DNA of 64,000 bases from Bacteroides sp. UBA1317. Its GTDB lineage: Bacteria > Bacteroidota > Bacteroidia > Bacteroidales > Bacteroidaceae. A program made the translations under genes and the position numbers. Numbering within the stretch: the first letter of the stretch is position 1; every line of letters begins with the position of its first letter. The DNA lies in the NCBI GenBank assembly GCA_002307035.1, contig DBTL01000137.1, positions 1-64,000 on the forward strand, written 5' to 3'. The notes under the pieces are model-generated. The model was not told the DNA's origin. It did not search any database and saw only the letters and a list, made by a program, of their open reading frames with translations. Of the stretch, positions 17,664-26,462 are shown piece after piece.

Positions 17664-20552
17664 ATGCAAAAACATTTTCTTACACTATCTCTTCTTATAA
17701 CAATAGCAATAACTCTATCCGCACAGAATGTGCTCGATATTGCAGGCAAATGGAAATTCCAAATTGACAGAAATGATGTGGGAGTCAAAGAACAATGGTA
17801 TAAAAAAACATTAAATGATGACATAAGCCTCCCCGGATCAATGCCTGAAAAACTTAAAGGAGACAATGTTACCGTACAAACAAAATGGACCGGCAGTCTA
17901 TATGATAGTTCCTATTACTTCAATCCTTATATGGAGAAGTATCGGATAGAGGGCAACATAAAATTGCCCTTCTTCTTAACACCTGATAAACATTATGTAG
18001 GGATAGCGTGGTATCAAAAGCAGGTTGTGATTCCCGCTAATTGGAAAGGCGAACGAATTTTGCTCTATCTGGAACGGCCGCACATAGAAACAACTGTGTG
18101 GATAAACGAAAAGCAAGCGGGCATGCAAAATAGTCTTTGCGTGCCACATATATATGATGTAACCGATCTAGTGACGAAAGGTAAATGCATCATTTCTATC
18201 CGCGTAGATAATCGCATTAAAGAAATTAACGTAGGGCCGGACTCTCACAGCATTACCGACCAGACACAAGGTAATTGGAACGGAATAGTAGGGAAAATCA
18301 ATTTAATCACTACTCCAAAAGTCTATTTCGACGATATTCAGGTATATCCGGATCTTGCAAACAAGAAGGCAATAGTGAAAATGGTGCTAAAGTCCACTTC
18401 ACCCACAGGCACGTCGGCAACAATCGTGCTCTCTGCAAAAAGTTTTAATTCGGAACACAATCATACCATACCCGCGATAACAAAAAAGTTTGTTGTGAAA
18501 GATGGAGTACTCAATTGCGAAATGGAACTACCCATGGGAGACGGAATGCTAACATGGGATGAATTCGATCCTGCACTGTACCTGTTGCACGCAGAAATAA
18601 CAAGTAATAAAGGAAAAGAGAAAAAGGAAGTACAATTCGGAATGCGTGAGTTTTCCATCAAAGGGAAATGGTTTTATGTGAATGGCAATAAAACAATGCT
18701 CCGAGGAACGGTAGAGAACTGTGATTTCCCTTTGACCGGCTATGCACCAATGGATGTGAAAGATTGGGAAAGGGTCTTTCGTATTTGCCGCAGTTACGGA
18801 TTGAACCACATGCGTTTTCATTCTTTCTGTCCACCGGAAGCTGCTTTCATTGCTGCTGATTTAGTGGGATTCTATTTGCAACCGGAAGGACCAAGTTGGC
18901 CAAATCATGGTCCTAAATTGGGGATGGGCCAACCCATTGATACTTATCTGATGGACGAAACCATTCGACTAACAAAAGCTTATGGTAACTATGCATCCTA
19001 TTGTATGTTAGCCTGTGGCAACGAACCTTCGGGACGTTGGGTAGCATGGGTCACCAAATTTGTAGAATATTGGAAAAAGGCCGACTCACGCAGAGTATAT
19101 ACCGGAGCATCAGTAGGCAATAGCTGGCAATGGCAACCCAATAGTCAATATCATGTTAAAGCAGGAGCCAGAGGACTAAACTGGACAAATGCAATGCCGG
19201 AATCTAAATCGGATTATCATGAAAAAATAGATACTGTAAAGCAACCTTATGTATCGCATGAAACGGGTCAATGGTGTGCTTTCCCTAACTTCAATGAAAT
19301 AAGAAAATATACAGGCGTGAACAAGGCGCGCAACTTCGAGATTTTCCAAGATCTGCTAGCTGATGGTAAGATGGGAAACAAAGGGCATGACTTCATGATG
19401 GCTTCAGGAAAGCTGCAAGCCCTTTGTTATAAAAGCGAGATAGAGAAAACTCTTCGCACCCCGGATTATGCCGGCTTTCAATTGCTCGCTCTGAATGATT
19501 ACTCGGGACAGGGCACGGCCTTAGTCGGACTATTGGATGTCTTTTTTGAAGAAAAAGGATATATCACAGCCAATGAAGTTCGAAGATTCTGCAATGCTAC
19601 CGTACCCTTAGCACGCATCCCTAAATTTGTATATAAGAACAACGAAACGTTCATTGCTGATATTGAGGTTGCTAATTTCTATAAAGCGACAATCAAAAAC
19701 GCCAAAGCTGTTTATACAATCAAAGATGTATATGGCAAGGTTTATGCAAAAGGAGTACTTTCTACAAAAGACATTCCAATAGGCAACTGCTTCCAGTTGG
19801 GAGAAATAAACTACGCACTAAATAATGTCACATCTCCACAAAAACTAAATCTGGAGGTAAAGATAGAAGGAACAGAAGCCTTGAACGACTGGGATTTCTG
19901 GGTATATCCTGCACAGGTAGAAGTGAAAAAAGGTAGCGTGTACGTCACAGATACTTTCGACACCAAAGCACATGAAATCTTAGAGCAAGGTGGTAATGTA
20001 TTAATTACCGCCGCAGGCAAGATTTCCTACGGAAAAGAGGTCGTACAATACTTCACACCTGTATTTTGGAATACATCCTGGTTCAAGATGCGCCCTCCGC
20101 ATACCACAGGCATTTGGGTAAACGACAAGAGCCCACTCTTTAAAAACTTTCCGACAGAATATCATAGCAACTTACAATGGTGGGAACTACTCAACAAAAC
20201 TCAAGTGATGCAATTTACGGAGTTTCCCGAGACCTTTCAGCCGCTGGTACAAAGCATTGATACCTGGTTTATCAGCCGTAAGATCGGAACGTTGTTTGAA
20301 GCCAATGTATTGAATGGCAAGTTGATGATGACTAGTATGGACATAACCAGTGAACCCGAGAAACGTATTGTTGCGCGCCAAATGTATAGCGCTATTTTAG
20401 ATTATATGAATTCTGATTATTTCCGCCCACAAGAACAAATAACAGTGGAACAAATACAAGACTTATTCACAAAAAAGGCACCAAAAGTAAATTCTTACAC
20501 TAAGGACTCTCCAGACGAGTTAAAACCGATAAAAGGAGACAAAGGAATATAA
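17664..20552 (+). CDS. GH2-family glycoside hydrolase (beta-galactosidase-like), secreted
   Basis: Likely removes beta-linked galactose or a related sugar from pectin side chains. The signal peptide begins at MQKHFLTLSL, so the start is set at 17664, not 57 bases upstream. Domain order is an N-terminal jelly-roll sugar-binding domain (GKWKFQIDRND, WYQKQVVIPANW), an immunoglobulin-like domain, then a TIM barrel. The acid/base is Glu454 in CGNEPSG and the putative nucleophile is Glu533 in SHETGQW. A long C-terminal beta region follows. It is the first gene of the rightward six-gene operon. Sequence is divergent from lacZ, so activity could also be glucuronidase-like or unusual. Confidence 0.82.
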   Translation: MQKHFLTLSLLITIAITLSAQNVLDIAGKWKFQIDRNDVGVKEQWYKKTLNDDISLPGSMPEKLKGDNVTVQTKWTGSLYDSSYYFNPYMEKYRIEGNIKLPFFLTPDKHYVGIAWYQKQVVIPANWKGERILLYLERPHIETTVWINEKQAGMQNSLCVPHIYDVTDLVTKGKCIISIRVDNRIKEINVGPDSHSITDQTQGNWNGIVGKINLITTPKVYFDDIQVYPDLANKKAIVKMVLKSTSPTGTSATIVLSAKSFNSEHNHTIPAITKKFVVKDGVLNCEMELPMGDGMLTWDEFDPALYLLHAEITSNKGKEKKEVQFGMREFSIKGKWFYVNGNKTMLRGTVENCDFPLTGYAPMDVKDWERVFRICRSYGLNHMRFHSFCPPEAAFIAADLVGFYLQPEGPSWPNHGPKLGMGQPIDTYLMDETIRLTKAYGNYASYCMLACGNEPSGRWVAWVTKFVEYWKKADSRRVYTGASVGNSWQWQPNSQYHVKAGARGLNWTNAMPESKSDYHEKIDTVKQPYVSHETGQWCAFPNFNEIRKYTGVNKARNFEIFQDLLADGKMGNKGHDFMMASGKLQALCYKSEIEKTLRTPDYAGFQLLALNDYSGQGTALVGLLDVFFEEKGYITANEVRRFCNATVPLARIPKFVYKNNETFIADIEVANFYKATIKNAKAVYTIKDVYGKVYAKGVLSTKDIPIGNCFQLGEINYALNNVTSPQKLNLEVKIEGTEALNDWDFWVYPAQVEVKKGSVYVTDTFDTKAHEILEQGGNVLITAAGKISYGKEVVQYFTPVFWNTSWFKMRPPHTTGIWVNDKSPLFKNFPTEYHSNLQWWELLNKTQVMQFTEFPETFQPLVQSIDTWFISRKIGTLFEANVLNGKLMMTSMDITSEPEKRIVARQMYSAILDYMNSDYFRPQEQITVEQIQDLFTKKAPKVNSYTKDSPDELKPIKGDKGI

Positions 20553-20575
20553 GAACAAGTAACAATATAAAAAGG

Positions 20576-21850
20576 ATGAAGAAGCACTATATAGTAGCTC
20601 TGGCATTAGCCATTAGCGTAATGGGGCAAGCACAACAAATCAGCTATTCTTTTCGATTTGATAATAAAAAGAGCGAAGGAGTAGTCAACATCACTCCACA
20701 AAACATCTTTAGTGAAGCCACAGGTTATGGTTATGACCTACAAGTAGCACCCGATGGTAAAAGCAATCAGCCGTTTTACTTCTCTGTAGCTGTACCCGAT
20801 GGCAATTACAAAGTAACTGTTACGCTTGGCTCGAAAAAGAAAGCGGGCGAAACCACCGTCCGCGGAGAGTCCCGCCGATTATTTATCGAAAACCTGGCTA
20901 CGCAAAAAGGAGAATTTGTGGAACGCTCATTCGTCATTAATAAGAGAAATACCCTGATTGCCGAAGGAGAATACGTCAAAATTAAACCCCGTGAAAAGAA
21001 AAAGCTCAATTGGGATGATAAGTTAACGTTAGAATTCAATGGAGATGTACCTCAGTTGGCCGCACTCCGCATTGAAAGAGTAGAAAACGTTCCGACCATA
21101 TTCCTATGCGGCAATTCTACGGTTGTAGATCAGGACAATGAACCATGGGCAAGCTGGGGACAGATGATTCCCCGATTCTTTAATGATCAGGTCTGTTTTG
21201 CCAATTATGCCGAATCCGGAGAATCGGCTAATACTTTCATTGCGGCCGGCAGATTAAAAAAAGCACTCACACAAATGAAGGCAGGAGATTATCTTTTCAT
21301 GGAGTTTGGGCACAATGACCAGAAGCAGAAAGGACCGGGCAAAGGAGCTTACTATTCCTTCATGACTAGTTTGAAAACATTTATAGACGAGGCTCGTGCA
21401 CGAGGAGCATACCCTGTATTGGTGACACCCACTCAAAGAAGAAGCTTTAACGCAGAAGGGAAGATAGTAGACACACACGAAAATTACCCTGAAGCGATGA
21501 AGTGGTTGGCTCAAAAAGAAAATGTTCCTTTGATCGATTTGAACACCATCACCCGTACCTTATATGAAGCAATGGGAGTTGAGAATTCAAAGAAAGCCTT
21601 TGTTCACTATCCGGCAAATACATTCCCCGGACAGACCAAGGCTTTAGAAGACAATACACATTTCAATCCTTATGGAGCCTATCAGATCGCTAAATGCGTC
21701 ATCGAAGGAATGAAAACGATTCAACTAGATCTTGCTAAGAATCTTAAAACTGATTACAGTGCTTTTGATCCCGCACATCCCGACAATCCGGCTTCTTTCC
21801 GATGGAACGCAAGCCCATTTGCTGAAATAGAGAAACCTGATGGAAACTAA
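20576..21850 (+). CDS. Rhamnogalacturonan acetylesterase, CE12, with N-terminal beta-sandwich domain
   Basis: Deacetylates RG-I. A signal peptide (to about residue 20) is followed by a galactose-binding-like beta-sandwich (about residues 25-165, YSFRFDNKKSEG to LRIERVE) and an SGNH domain. The nucleophile block is FLCGNSTVVD, with Asn replacing the usual Asp of GDS. The oxyanion block is EFGHNDQK and the catalytic dyad block is EDNTHFNPYGA. The length of 424 is larger than the 247-residue CE12 at 13010, so the locus has two different CE12 architectures that may act on different acetyl positions. The gap to the GH2 gene is 23 bases. Confidence 0.9.
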   Translation: MKKHYIVALALAISVMGQAQQISYSFRFDNKKSEGVVNITPQNIFSEATGYGYDLQVAPDGKSNQPFYFSVAVPDGNYKVTVTLGSKKKAGETTVRGESRRLFIENLATQKGEFVERSFVINKRNTLIAEGEYVKIKPREKKKLNWDDKLTLEFNGDVPQLAALRIERVENVPTIFLCGNSTVVDQDNEPWASWGQMIPRFFNDQVCFANYAESGESANTFIAAGRLKKALTQMKAGDYLFMEFGHNDQKQKGPGKGAYYSFMTSLKTFIDEARARGAYPVLVTPTQRRSFNAEGKIVDTHENYPEAMKWLAQKENVPLIDLNTITRTLYEAMGVENSKKAFVHYPANTFPGQTKALEDNTHFNPYGAYQIAKCVIEGMKTIQLDLAKNLKTDYSAFDPAHPDNPASFRWNASPFAEIEKPDGN

Positions 21851-21878
21851 CAATACACCTCCTCCGATTGCGTATTAT

Positions 21879-23363
21879 ATGAAGAAGATTATCCTAAGTT
21901 TATTCGCTGTTTTTTTATTAAGTAGCTGTATCTCACAAAGTAAAAGTGGTAATAGTATTCCTTCATTCGCATGGGCAAATGCGAGTGAAAAGATTGATTT
22001 ATCATGGGCTAAAGATGTAGGTGCCAAACCATTTTCCAAGAAAACAGATGCAACCTTTAACGTCAAGGCATTCGGCGCTATAAATGACAGTAATGTGATC
22101 AGCACACAGGCTATTCAGAAAGCCATTGATGCATGTAGCAATGCAGGCGGAGGAACAGTGACTTTTGATCCGGGATACTATCAAACCGGAGCATTGTTCG
22201 TTAAGAAGAATGTCAATCTACACCTGGAGAAAGGAGTCACTCTGCTTGCTAGTACAGACATCAACGACTATCCTGAATTTCGTTCACGCATAGCAGGCAT
22301 TGAGATGACGTGGCCTTCGGCCGTACTCAATGTAATGAATGTAGAGCAAGCAGCTATTTCGGGTAAGGGAACCATCGATTGCAGAGGGAAAGTTTTCTGG
22401 GATAAATATTGGGAGATGCGAAAAGAGTATGAAAAGAAAGGATTGCGATGGATTGTAGATTATGATTGCAAACGAGTACGCGGCATTCTTCTGTCAAACA
22501 GTTCGAATGTAACACTCAAAGACTTCACTTTAATGCGAACAGGCTTCTGGGGTATTCAGGTTCTCTATTCAAACCACTGCACACTCAATGGGTTGACTGT
22601 TAACAACAATATTGGGGGACATGGTCCCAGTACCGATGGAATTGACATTGACTCTTCCACACATGTCCTTATTGAAGGGTGTGATATTGATTGCAATGAT
22701 GACAACATCTGCCTGAAAGCAGGTAGGGATGCAGATGGATTGAAAATTGATCGTCCAACGGAATATATCGTAGTACGTAACTGCACTGCCCGTAAAGGTG
22801 CCGGACTAATCACTTGTGGAAGCGAAACTTCAGGAGACATACGTTATGTTTTAGGATATAACTTAAAGGCTTATGGAACCTCCTCAACTCTCAGATTAAA
22901 ATCAGCCATGAACCGGGGAGGAACTGTGGAGCATATTTATATGACGGATGTTGTGGCAGACAGCGTGCAAAGCGTATTGGCTGTCGACTTAAATTGGAAT
23001 CCCAGCTACAGTTATTCCGAACTGCCCACAGAGTACAAAGGAAAAGAGATTCCCGAACATTGGAAAGTGATGCTCACCCCTGTGAAACCGATAGAAAAAG
23101 GATACCCCCACTTCAGAGATGTGTATCTGGCAAACGTGAAGGCAACCAATGCCGTGCAATTTATATCAGCTTCCGGTTGGAATGATTCGCTAAAACTTGA
23201 TAACTTTGCTGTTTATAATTTGAATGTTGAAGCTCAGAAAGCCGGTATTGTAGCTTTCACCCATAATTTCAAACTAAAAGGCATTAAGCTAAAAATAGCT
23301 GATAAGAGTAAGATAACATTCAAAGACAATAGTGAATTAACACAAGAGATTCGGTATGAATAA
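21879..23363 (+). CDS. GH28-family lipoprotein, probable rhamnogalacturonan or galacturonan hydrolase
   Basis: Cleaves galacturonate-containing backbone by inversion. The start is placed at MKKIILSLFAVFLLSSC, whose Cys is a lipidation site, implying a membrane-anchored enzyme. The right-handed beta-helix carries STDGIDIDSS and CNDDNICLKAG, which supply the catalytic Asp residues. The usual GHG histidine motif reads GAG here (KGAGLITCGSE), and RLK replaces RIK. Loss of this His is reported for rhamnogalacturonan hydrolases relative to polygalacturonases, so RG-I is the favoured substrate. A longer frame starting at 21840 would overlap the CE12 gene but would add residues ahead of the signal. 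Confidence 0.87.
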   Translation: MKKIILSLFAVFLLSSCISQSKSGNSIPSFAWANASEKIDLSWAKDVGAKPFSKKTDATFNVKAFGAINDSNVISTQAIQKAIDACSNAGGGTVTFDPGYYQTGALFVKKNVNLHLEKGVTLLASTDINDYPEFRSRIAGIEMTWPSAVLNVMNVEQAAISGKGTIDCRGKVFWDKYWEMRKEYEKKGLRWIVDYDCKRVRGILLSNSSNVTLKDFTLMRTGFWGIQVLYSNHCTLNGLTVNNNIGGHGPSTDGIDIDSSTHVLIEGCDIDCNDDNICLKAGRDADGLKIDRPTEYIVVRNCTARKGAGLITCGSETSGDIRYVLGYNLKAYGTSSTLRLKSAMNRGGTVEHIYMTDVVADSVQSVLAVDLNWNPSYSYSELPTEYKGKEIPEHWKVMLTPVKPIEKGYPHFRDVYLANVKATNAVQFISASGWNDSLKLDNFAVYNLNVEAQKAGIVAFTHNFKLKGIKLKIADKSKITFKDNSELTQEIRYE

Positions 23364-24126
23364 AACCAAAAGTCTGATCACTCTATTTATTTCTTTGGCT
23401 TTTGCTCTATCTGTAACTGCCGGGAACAATAAGGCCTTCCAACGAATTGTAAAGGGGACGCAGAAAGAGCCTCACGTCTTGGCGTGCAATTATCCGGAAT
23501 TTTCTTTCCATCTTCCCCAGATGGCAGGTAACTTTCGTCTTGGAGTACAAAACGAAGGCAAGAGCCGATGGGCAAACGAGTTGAAGGTTGTCGAGCTAAA
23601 AGAGAAGGATGGCACACTTACGTATATTCTAAAAGATGTTTTACTTGGAAGCGGAAATCTAGTTGTCCGAGTTACCGGGCTGACAGATAGCGACGGATTT
23701 ATCATGGAAGTAGAAGCAAAAGAGATTCCCTCTACAATGCAACTGATGTGGTCGTTCGGAGGCTGTTACGGACAAGTATTGGATGACAAAACCGATAGCC
23801 GGATGAAGCCTGCCTATTGCAAAGACAATGTCTTCAGTGTAGAGGGTAATGCTTTTACCTGCTACTATGGCGAGAGCATGAAATTAAAAGTCATTCAAGG
23901 GGTTACACCTTTGTTGTCTGAAATTAGATTGTCGGATGCTCATCAGCAAGAAAGCCCTCTCTCTTTTTTTCAATCGGGCAAGAAGACGGATGCACCCGCA
24001 CTGGCTGCTTCAACTCCCATAAAAAGTGGCGAGAAGCTCTATTTTTGCTTTTATACTCAGAACACAAAAGCAGACTACAATTATTTCATGCTTCCAACGC
24101 TCTTCGCACAGGAGTTTAATAAATAA
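23356..24126 (+). CDS. Secreted DUF4450-like protein of the pectin PUL
   Basis: Function unknown. A signal peptide (MNKTKSLITLFISLAFALSVTAG) is followed by a beta-rich domain of about 230 residues. It contains HVLACNYPEFSFHLPQMAG, LMWSFGGCYG and VFSVEGNAFTCYYG, which resemble DUF4450, a domain found in Bacteroidota PUL proteins. From memory, that domain often forms the N-terminus of much longer proteins, so this 256-residue stand-alone form is unusual. It overlaps the GH28 gene by 8 bases and is 12 bases from the CBM9-like gene, so translation is probably coupled. It could be a glycan-binding or accessory module. Confidence 0.6.
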   Translation: MNKTKSLITLFISLAFALSVTAGNNKAFQRIVKGTQKEPHVLACNYPEFSFHLPQMAGNFRLGVQNEGKSRWANELKVVELKEKDGTLTYILKDVLLGSGNLVVRVTGLTDSDGFIMEVEAKEIPSTMQLMWSFGGCYGQVLDDKTDSRMKPAYCKDNVFSVEGNAFTCYYGESMKLKVIQGVTPLLSEIRLSDAHQQESPLSFFQSGKKTDAPALAASTPIKSGEKLYFCFYTQNTKADYNYFMLPTLFAQEFNK

Positions 24127-24138
24127 TACCCTAAAAGG

Positions 24139-24972
24139 ATGAAAGCTTGTTCAACAATTACAAAAGCTTTGTTTGCGCTTTGCTTCTACTTGCTAACCGC
24201 AACAAACAGCTTCGCACAAGAATACAAGATCTGGCAGTTTCCGAAAGAGCAACTACCCGCCATCGACGGAAACGGCGACGATTGGCAAATGATTCCCGAA
24301 TCGTATGCCATCTCCATCGAGCGGATGAAAGAGGATGAAGGCAAATATGCCAAACCAAATAAGTCAACCTTAGACATTAGTGTAAAAGTAGGTTGGTGCG
24401 CCGGACTGAATCGTTTGTACTTTTTATACGAAGCATATGATAATTATTGGAGGTTCAGCGAAAACAGCCTAAGTACCGATATCTTTGAGGTGGTCGTTGA
24501 CGGAGATTGTTCCGGTGGCCCTTTCATCGATCGGTTTCACCCCGACAAGAAAGCGGATGTATGGGAGTCTTGGTTCAATTTTCATGGTTGTCACGCACAG
24601 AATTACCACATCTTTACCCCTGCTCACAAGGAAGATTGGTGCATGTTGTGGGGACCGCAAGTGTGGCTCAAACAAAAACCTTATGCCGACTATGCCTATC
24701 GGTATTCATTTAAAGAAGGAGAAGCAGGCAAACTTGTTCTTGAATTTTATATTACCCCTTTTGATCATGCCGATGCTGCCGGACCTGAGAAATCTGTGCC
24801 CACGATCTTACAGGAAAACAAATATATTGGATTGTGCTGGGCTGTCATTGACTTCGATGCCAATCCTGATAGCAAGGACGGATTTTGGAATCTGTCCAGT
24901 GAACATACCATGTATGGCAATGCAGACTACTTACCCAAAATGAAGCTGATGCCACTAGAAAAACAAAAATAA
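24139..24972 (+). CDS. Secreted CBM9-like carbohydrate-binding protein
   Basis: Predicted to bind sugar, not cleave it. After a signal peptide (to about residue 26, SFAQE) a single beta-sandwich spans the protein. The opening PAIDGNGDDWQMIPES, the middle LYFLYEAYDNYWRF and the ending KDGFWNLSSE are characteristic of the CBM9-like fold. No catalytic motif is visible. It sits between the DUF4450-like and second GH28 genes (gaps 12 and 8 bases). A role as periplasmic or surface binding partner for RG-I fragments is inferred only from this operon position. Confidence 0.7.
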   Translation: MKACSTITKALFALCFYLLTATNSFAQEYKIWQFPKEQLPAIDGNGDDWQMIPESYAISIERMKEDEGKYAKPNKSTLDISVKVGWCAGLNRLYFLYEAYDNYWRFSENSLSTDIFEVVVDGDCSGGPFIDRFHPDKKADVWESWFNFHGCHAQNYHIFTPAHKEDWCMLWGPQVWLKQKPYADYAYRYSFKEGEAGKLVLEFYITPFDHADAAGPEKSVPTILQENKYIGLCWAVIDFDANPDSKDGFWNLSSEHTMYGNADYLPKMKLMPLEKQK

Positions 24973-24980
24973 GGCTCCTT

Positions 24981-26369
24981 ATGAAACAGACCCTCCTCAC
25001 TCTTTGCATCCTGACTTGTTGGTTAGCCAACATGAATGCCGCTACGTATAACGTAAAAGAGTATGGCGCCAAAGCCGATGGCAAAACCATTGATTCTCCG
25101 GCCATCAATAGAGTGATTGAAGAGGCTTCTAGAAATGGAGGAGGCACCATCTATTTTCCTGCGGGACAATATGCCTGCTACTCCATTCGCTTGCAAAGTC
25201 ACATCACGCTGTATCTGGAAACAGGCGCAGAGATCATTGCCGCTTTTCCTTCCGAAAAGGAAGGTTATGATGAAGCTGAAGCCAATGAACATACTATGTA
25301 TCAGGACTTCGGGCACAGTCATTGGAAGAATTCGCTTATTTGGGGTATCGGACTAGAAGAGATTACCATCTGCGGCCCGGGCCTAATCAACGGTAAAGGA
25401 TTAACGCGAGAAGAGAGTCGCCTGCCGGGTGTGGGCAACAAAGCTATCAGTTTGAAGCTATGCAAGAATGTTACGTTGAAAAATCTTTCGATGTTACATT
25501 GTGGACATTTTGCTTTATTAGCAACAGGAGTAGATAATCTTACGATTCAAAATTTAAAAGTAGACACGAACCGTGACGGATTTGACATTGATTGTTGTCG
25601 CAACGTGCGCATCTCCGATTGCAGTGTCAATTCCCCATGGGACGATGCCATTGTACTGAAAGCCTCTTATGCATTGGGCTTTTTCCGTGACACGGAGAAC
25701 GTGACCATCTCCAACTGTTACGTATCCGGATTCGACAAAGGAAGCATGCTGAATGCCACTTATGAACGGAACGAACCGCAGGCTCCCGACCACGGTTATG
25801 TGACGGGGCGCATCAAGCTGGGAACAGAATCGAGCGGAGGTTTCAAAAACATAGCGATCACCAATTGCATCTTTGAACATTGTCGTGGACTGGCTCTTGA
25901 GAGTGTTGACGGAGGACATTTGGAAGATGTAGTAATCAGTAATATTACGATGCGTGATATCGTTAATGCACCAATATTCTTACGCCTCGGAGCCCGCATG
26001 CGCAGTCCACAAGGTACACCTGTAGGTACAATGAAGCGCATTCTAATCAGCAATGTGAATGTTTTCAATGCCGATTCTCAATATTCTTGCATCATCAGTG
26101 GCATCCCCAATGCCTGTATTGAAGATGTTACACTCAGCAACATTCATCTCTATTTTAAAGGCGGGTACACAGCAGAGGATGGCAAACGCACGCCACCCGA
26201 GCAAGAGAAAATTTATCCCGAGCCATGGATGTTCGGCACCATTCCTGCATCCGGATTCTATGTTCGCCATGCCCGCAACATTACTTTCAACAATGTGAAC
26301 TTCCATTTTGCTACTCCCGACGGTCGCCCGCTATACGTAACGGACGATGCAGAAATCATCAAGAAATAA
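24981..26369 (+). CDS. Secreted GH28-family hydrolase (second copy), likely RG-I acting
   Basis: A right-handed beta-helix hydrolase of pectin backbone. A signal peptide ends near MNA/ATYNV, followed by the GH28 opening KEYGAKADGKTIDSPAIN. Catalytic-type motifs are NRDGFDID and SPWDDAIVLKA. TGRIKLGTESSGG gives the RIK-type Lys. No GHG histidine motif is present, so, as in the first GH28, rhamnogalacturonan is a better guess than homogalacturonan. It has no lipobox, unlike the first copy, which implies a different location (periplasm). It is the last gene of the rightward PUL operon. The next gene, metG, is housekeeping. Confidence 0.87.
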   Translation: MKQTLLTLCILTCWLANMNAATYNVKEYGAKADGKTIDSPAINRVIEEASRNGGGTIYFPAGQYACYSIRLQSHITLYLETGAEIIAAFPSEKEGYDEAEANEHTMYQDFGHSHWKNSLIWGIGLEEITICGPGLINGKGLTREESRLPGVGNKAISLKLCKNVTLKNLSMLHCGHFALLATGVDNLTIQNLKVDTNRDGFDIDCCRNVRISDCSVNSPWDDAIVLKASYALGFFRDTENVTISNCYVSGFDKGSMLNATYERNEPQAPDHGYVTGRIKLGTESSGGFKNIAITNCIFEHCRGLALESVDGGHLEDVVISNITMRDIVNAPIFLRLGARMRSPQGTPVGTMKRILISNVNVFNADSQYSCIISGIPNACIEDVTLSNIHLYFKGGYTAEDGKRTPPEQEKIYPEPWMFGTIPASGFYVRHARNITFNNVNFHFATPDGRPLYVTDDAEIIKK

Positions 26370-26422
26370 GTTCATAGAGCGTTTTATTATCATTATGCAA
26401 TAAAAGAACGGCATAAAACCAT

Positions 26423-26430
26423 TATCTTTG
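26423..26430 (+). promoter_or_regulatory. -7 box (TATCTTTG) for metG
   Basis: Match to TAnnTTTG 33 bases before the metG ATG. It marks the boundary between the PUL and the housekeeping gene. No clear -33 box. Confidence 0.5.
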
Positions 26431-26462
26431 CGCGTTGCAAAACGATAATAAAACCTCAATAT

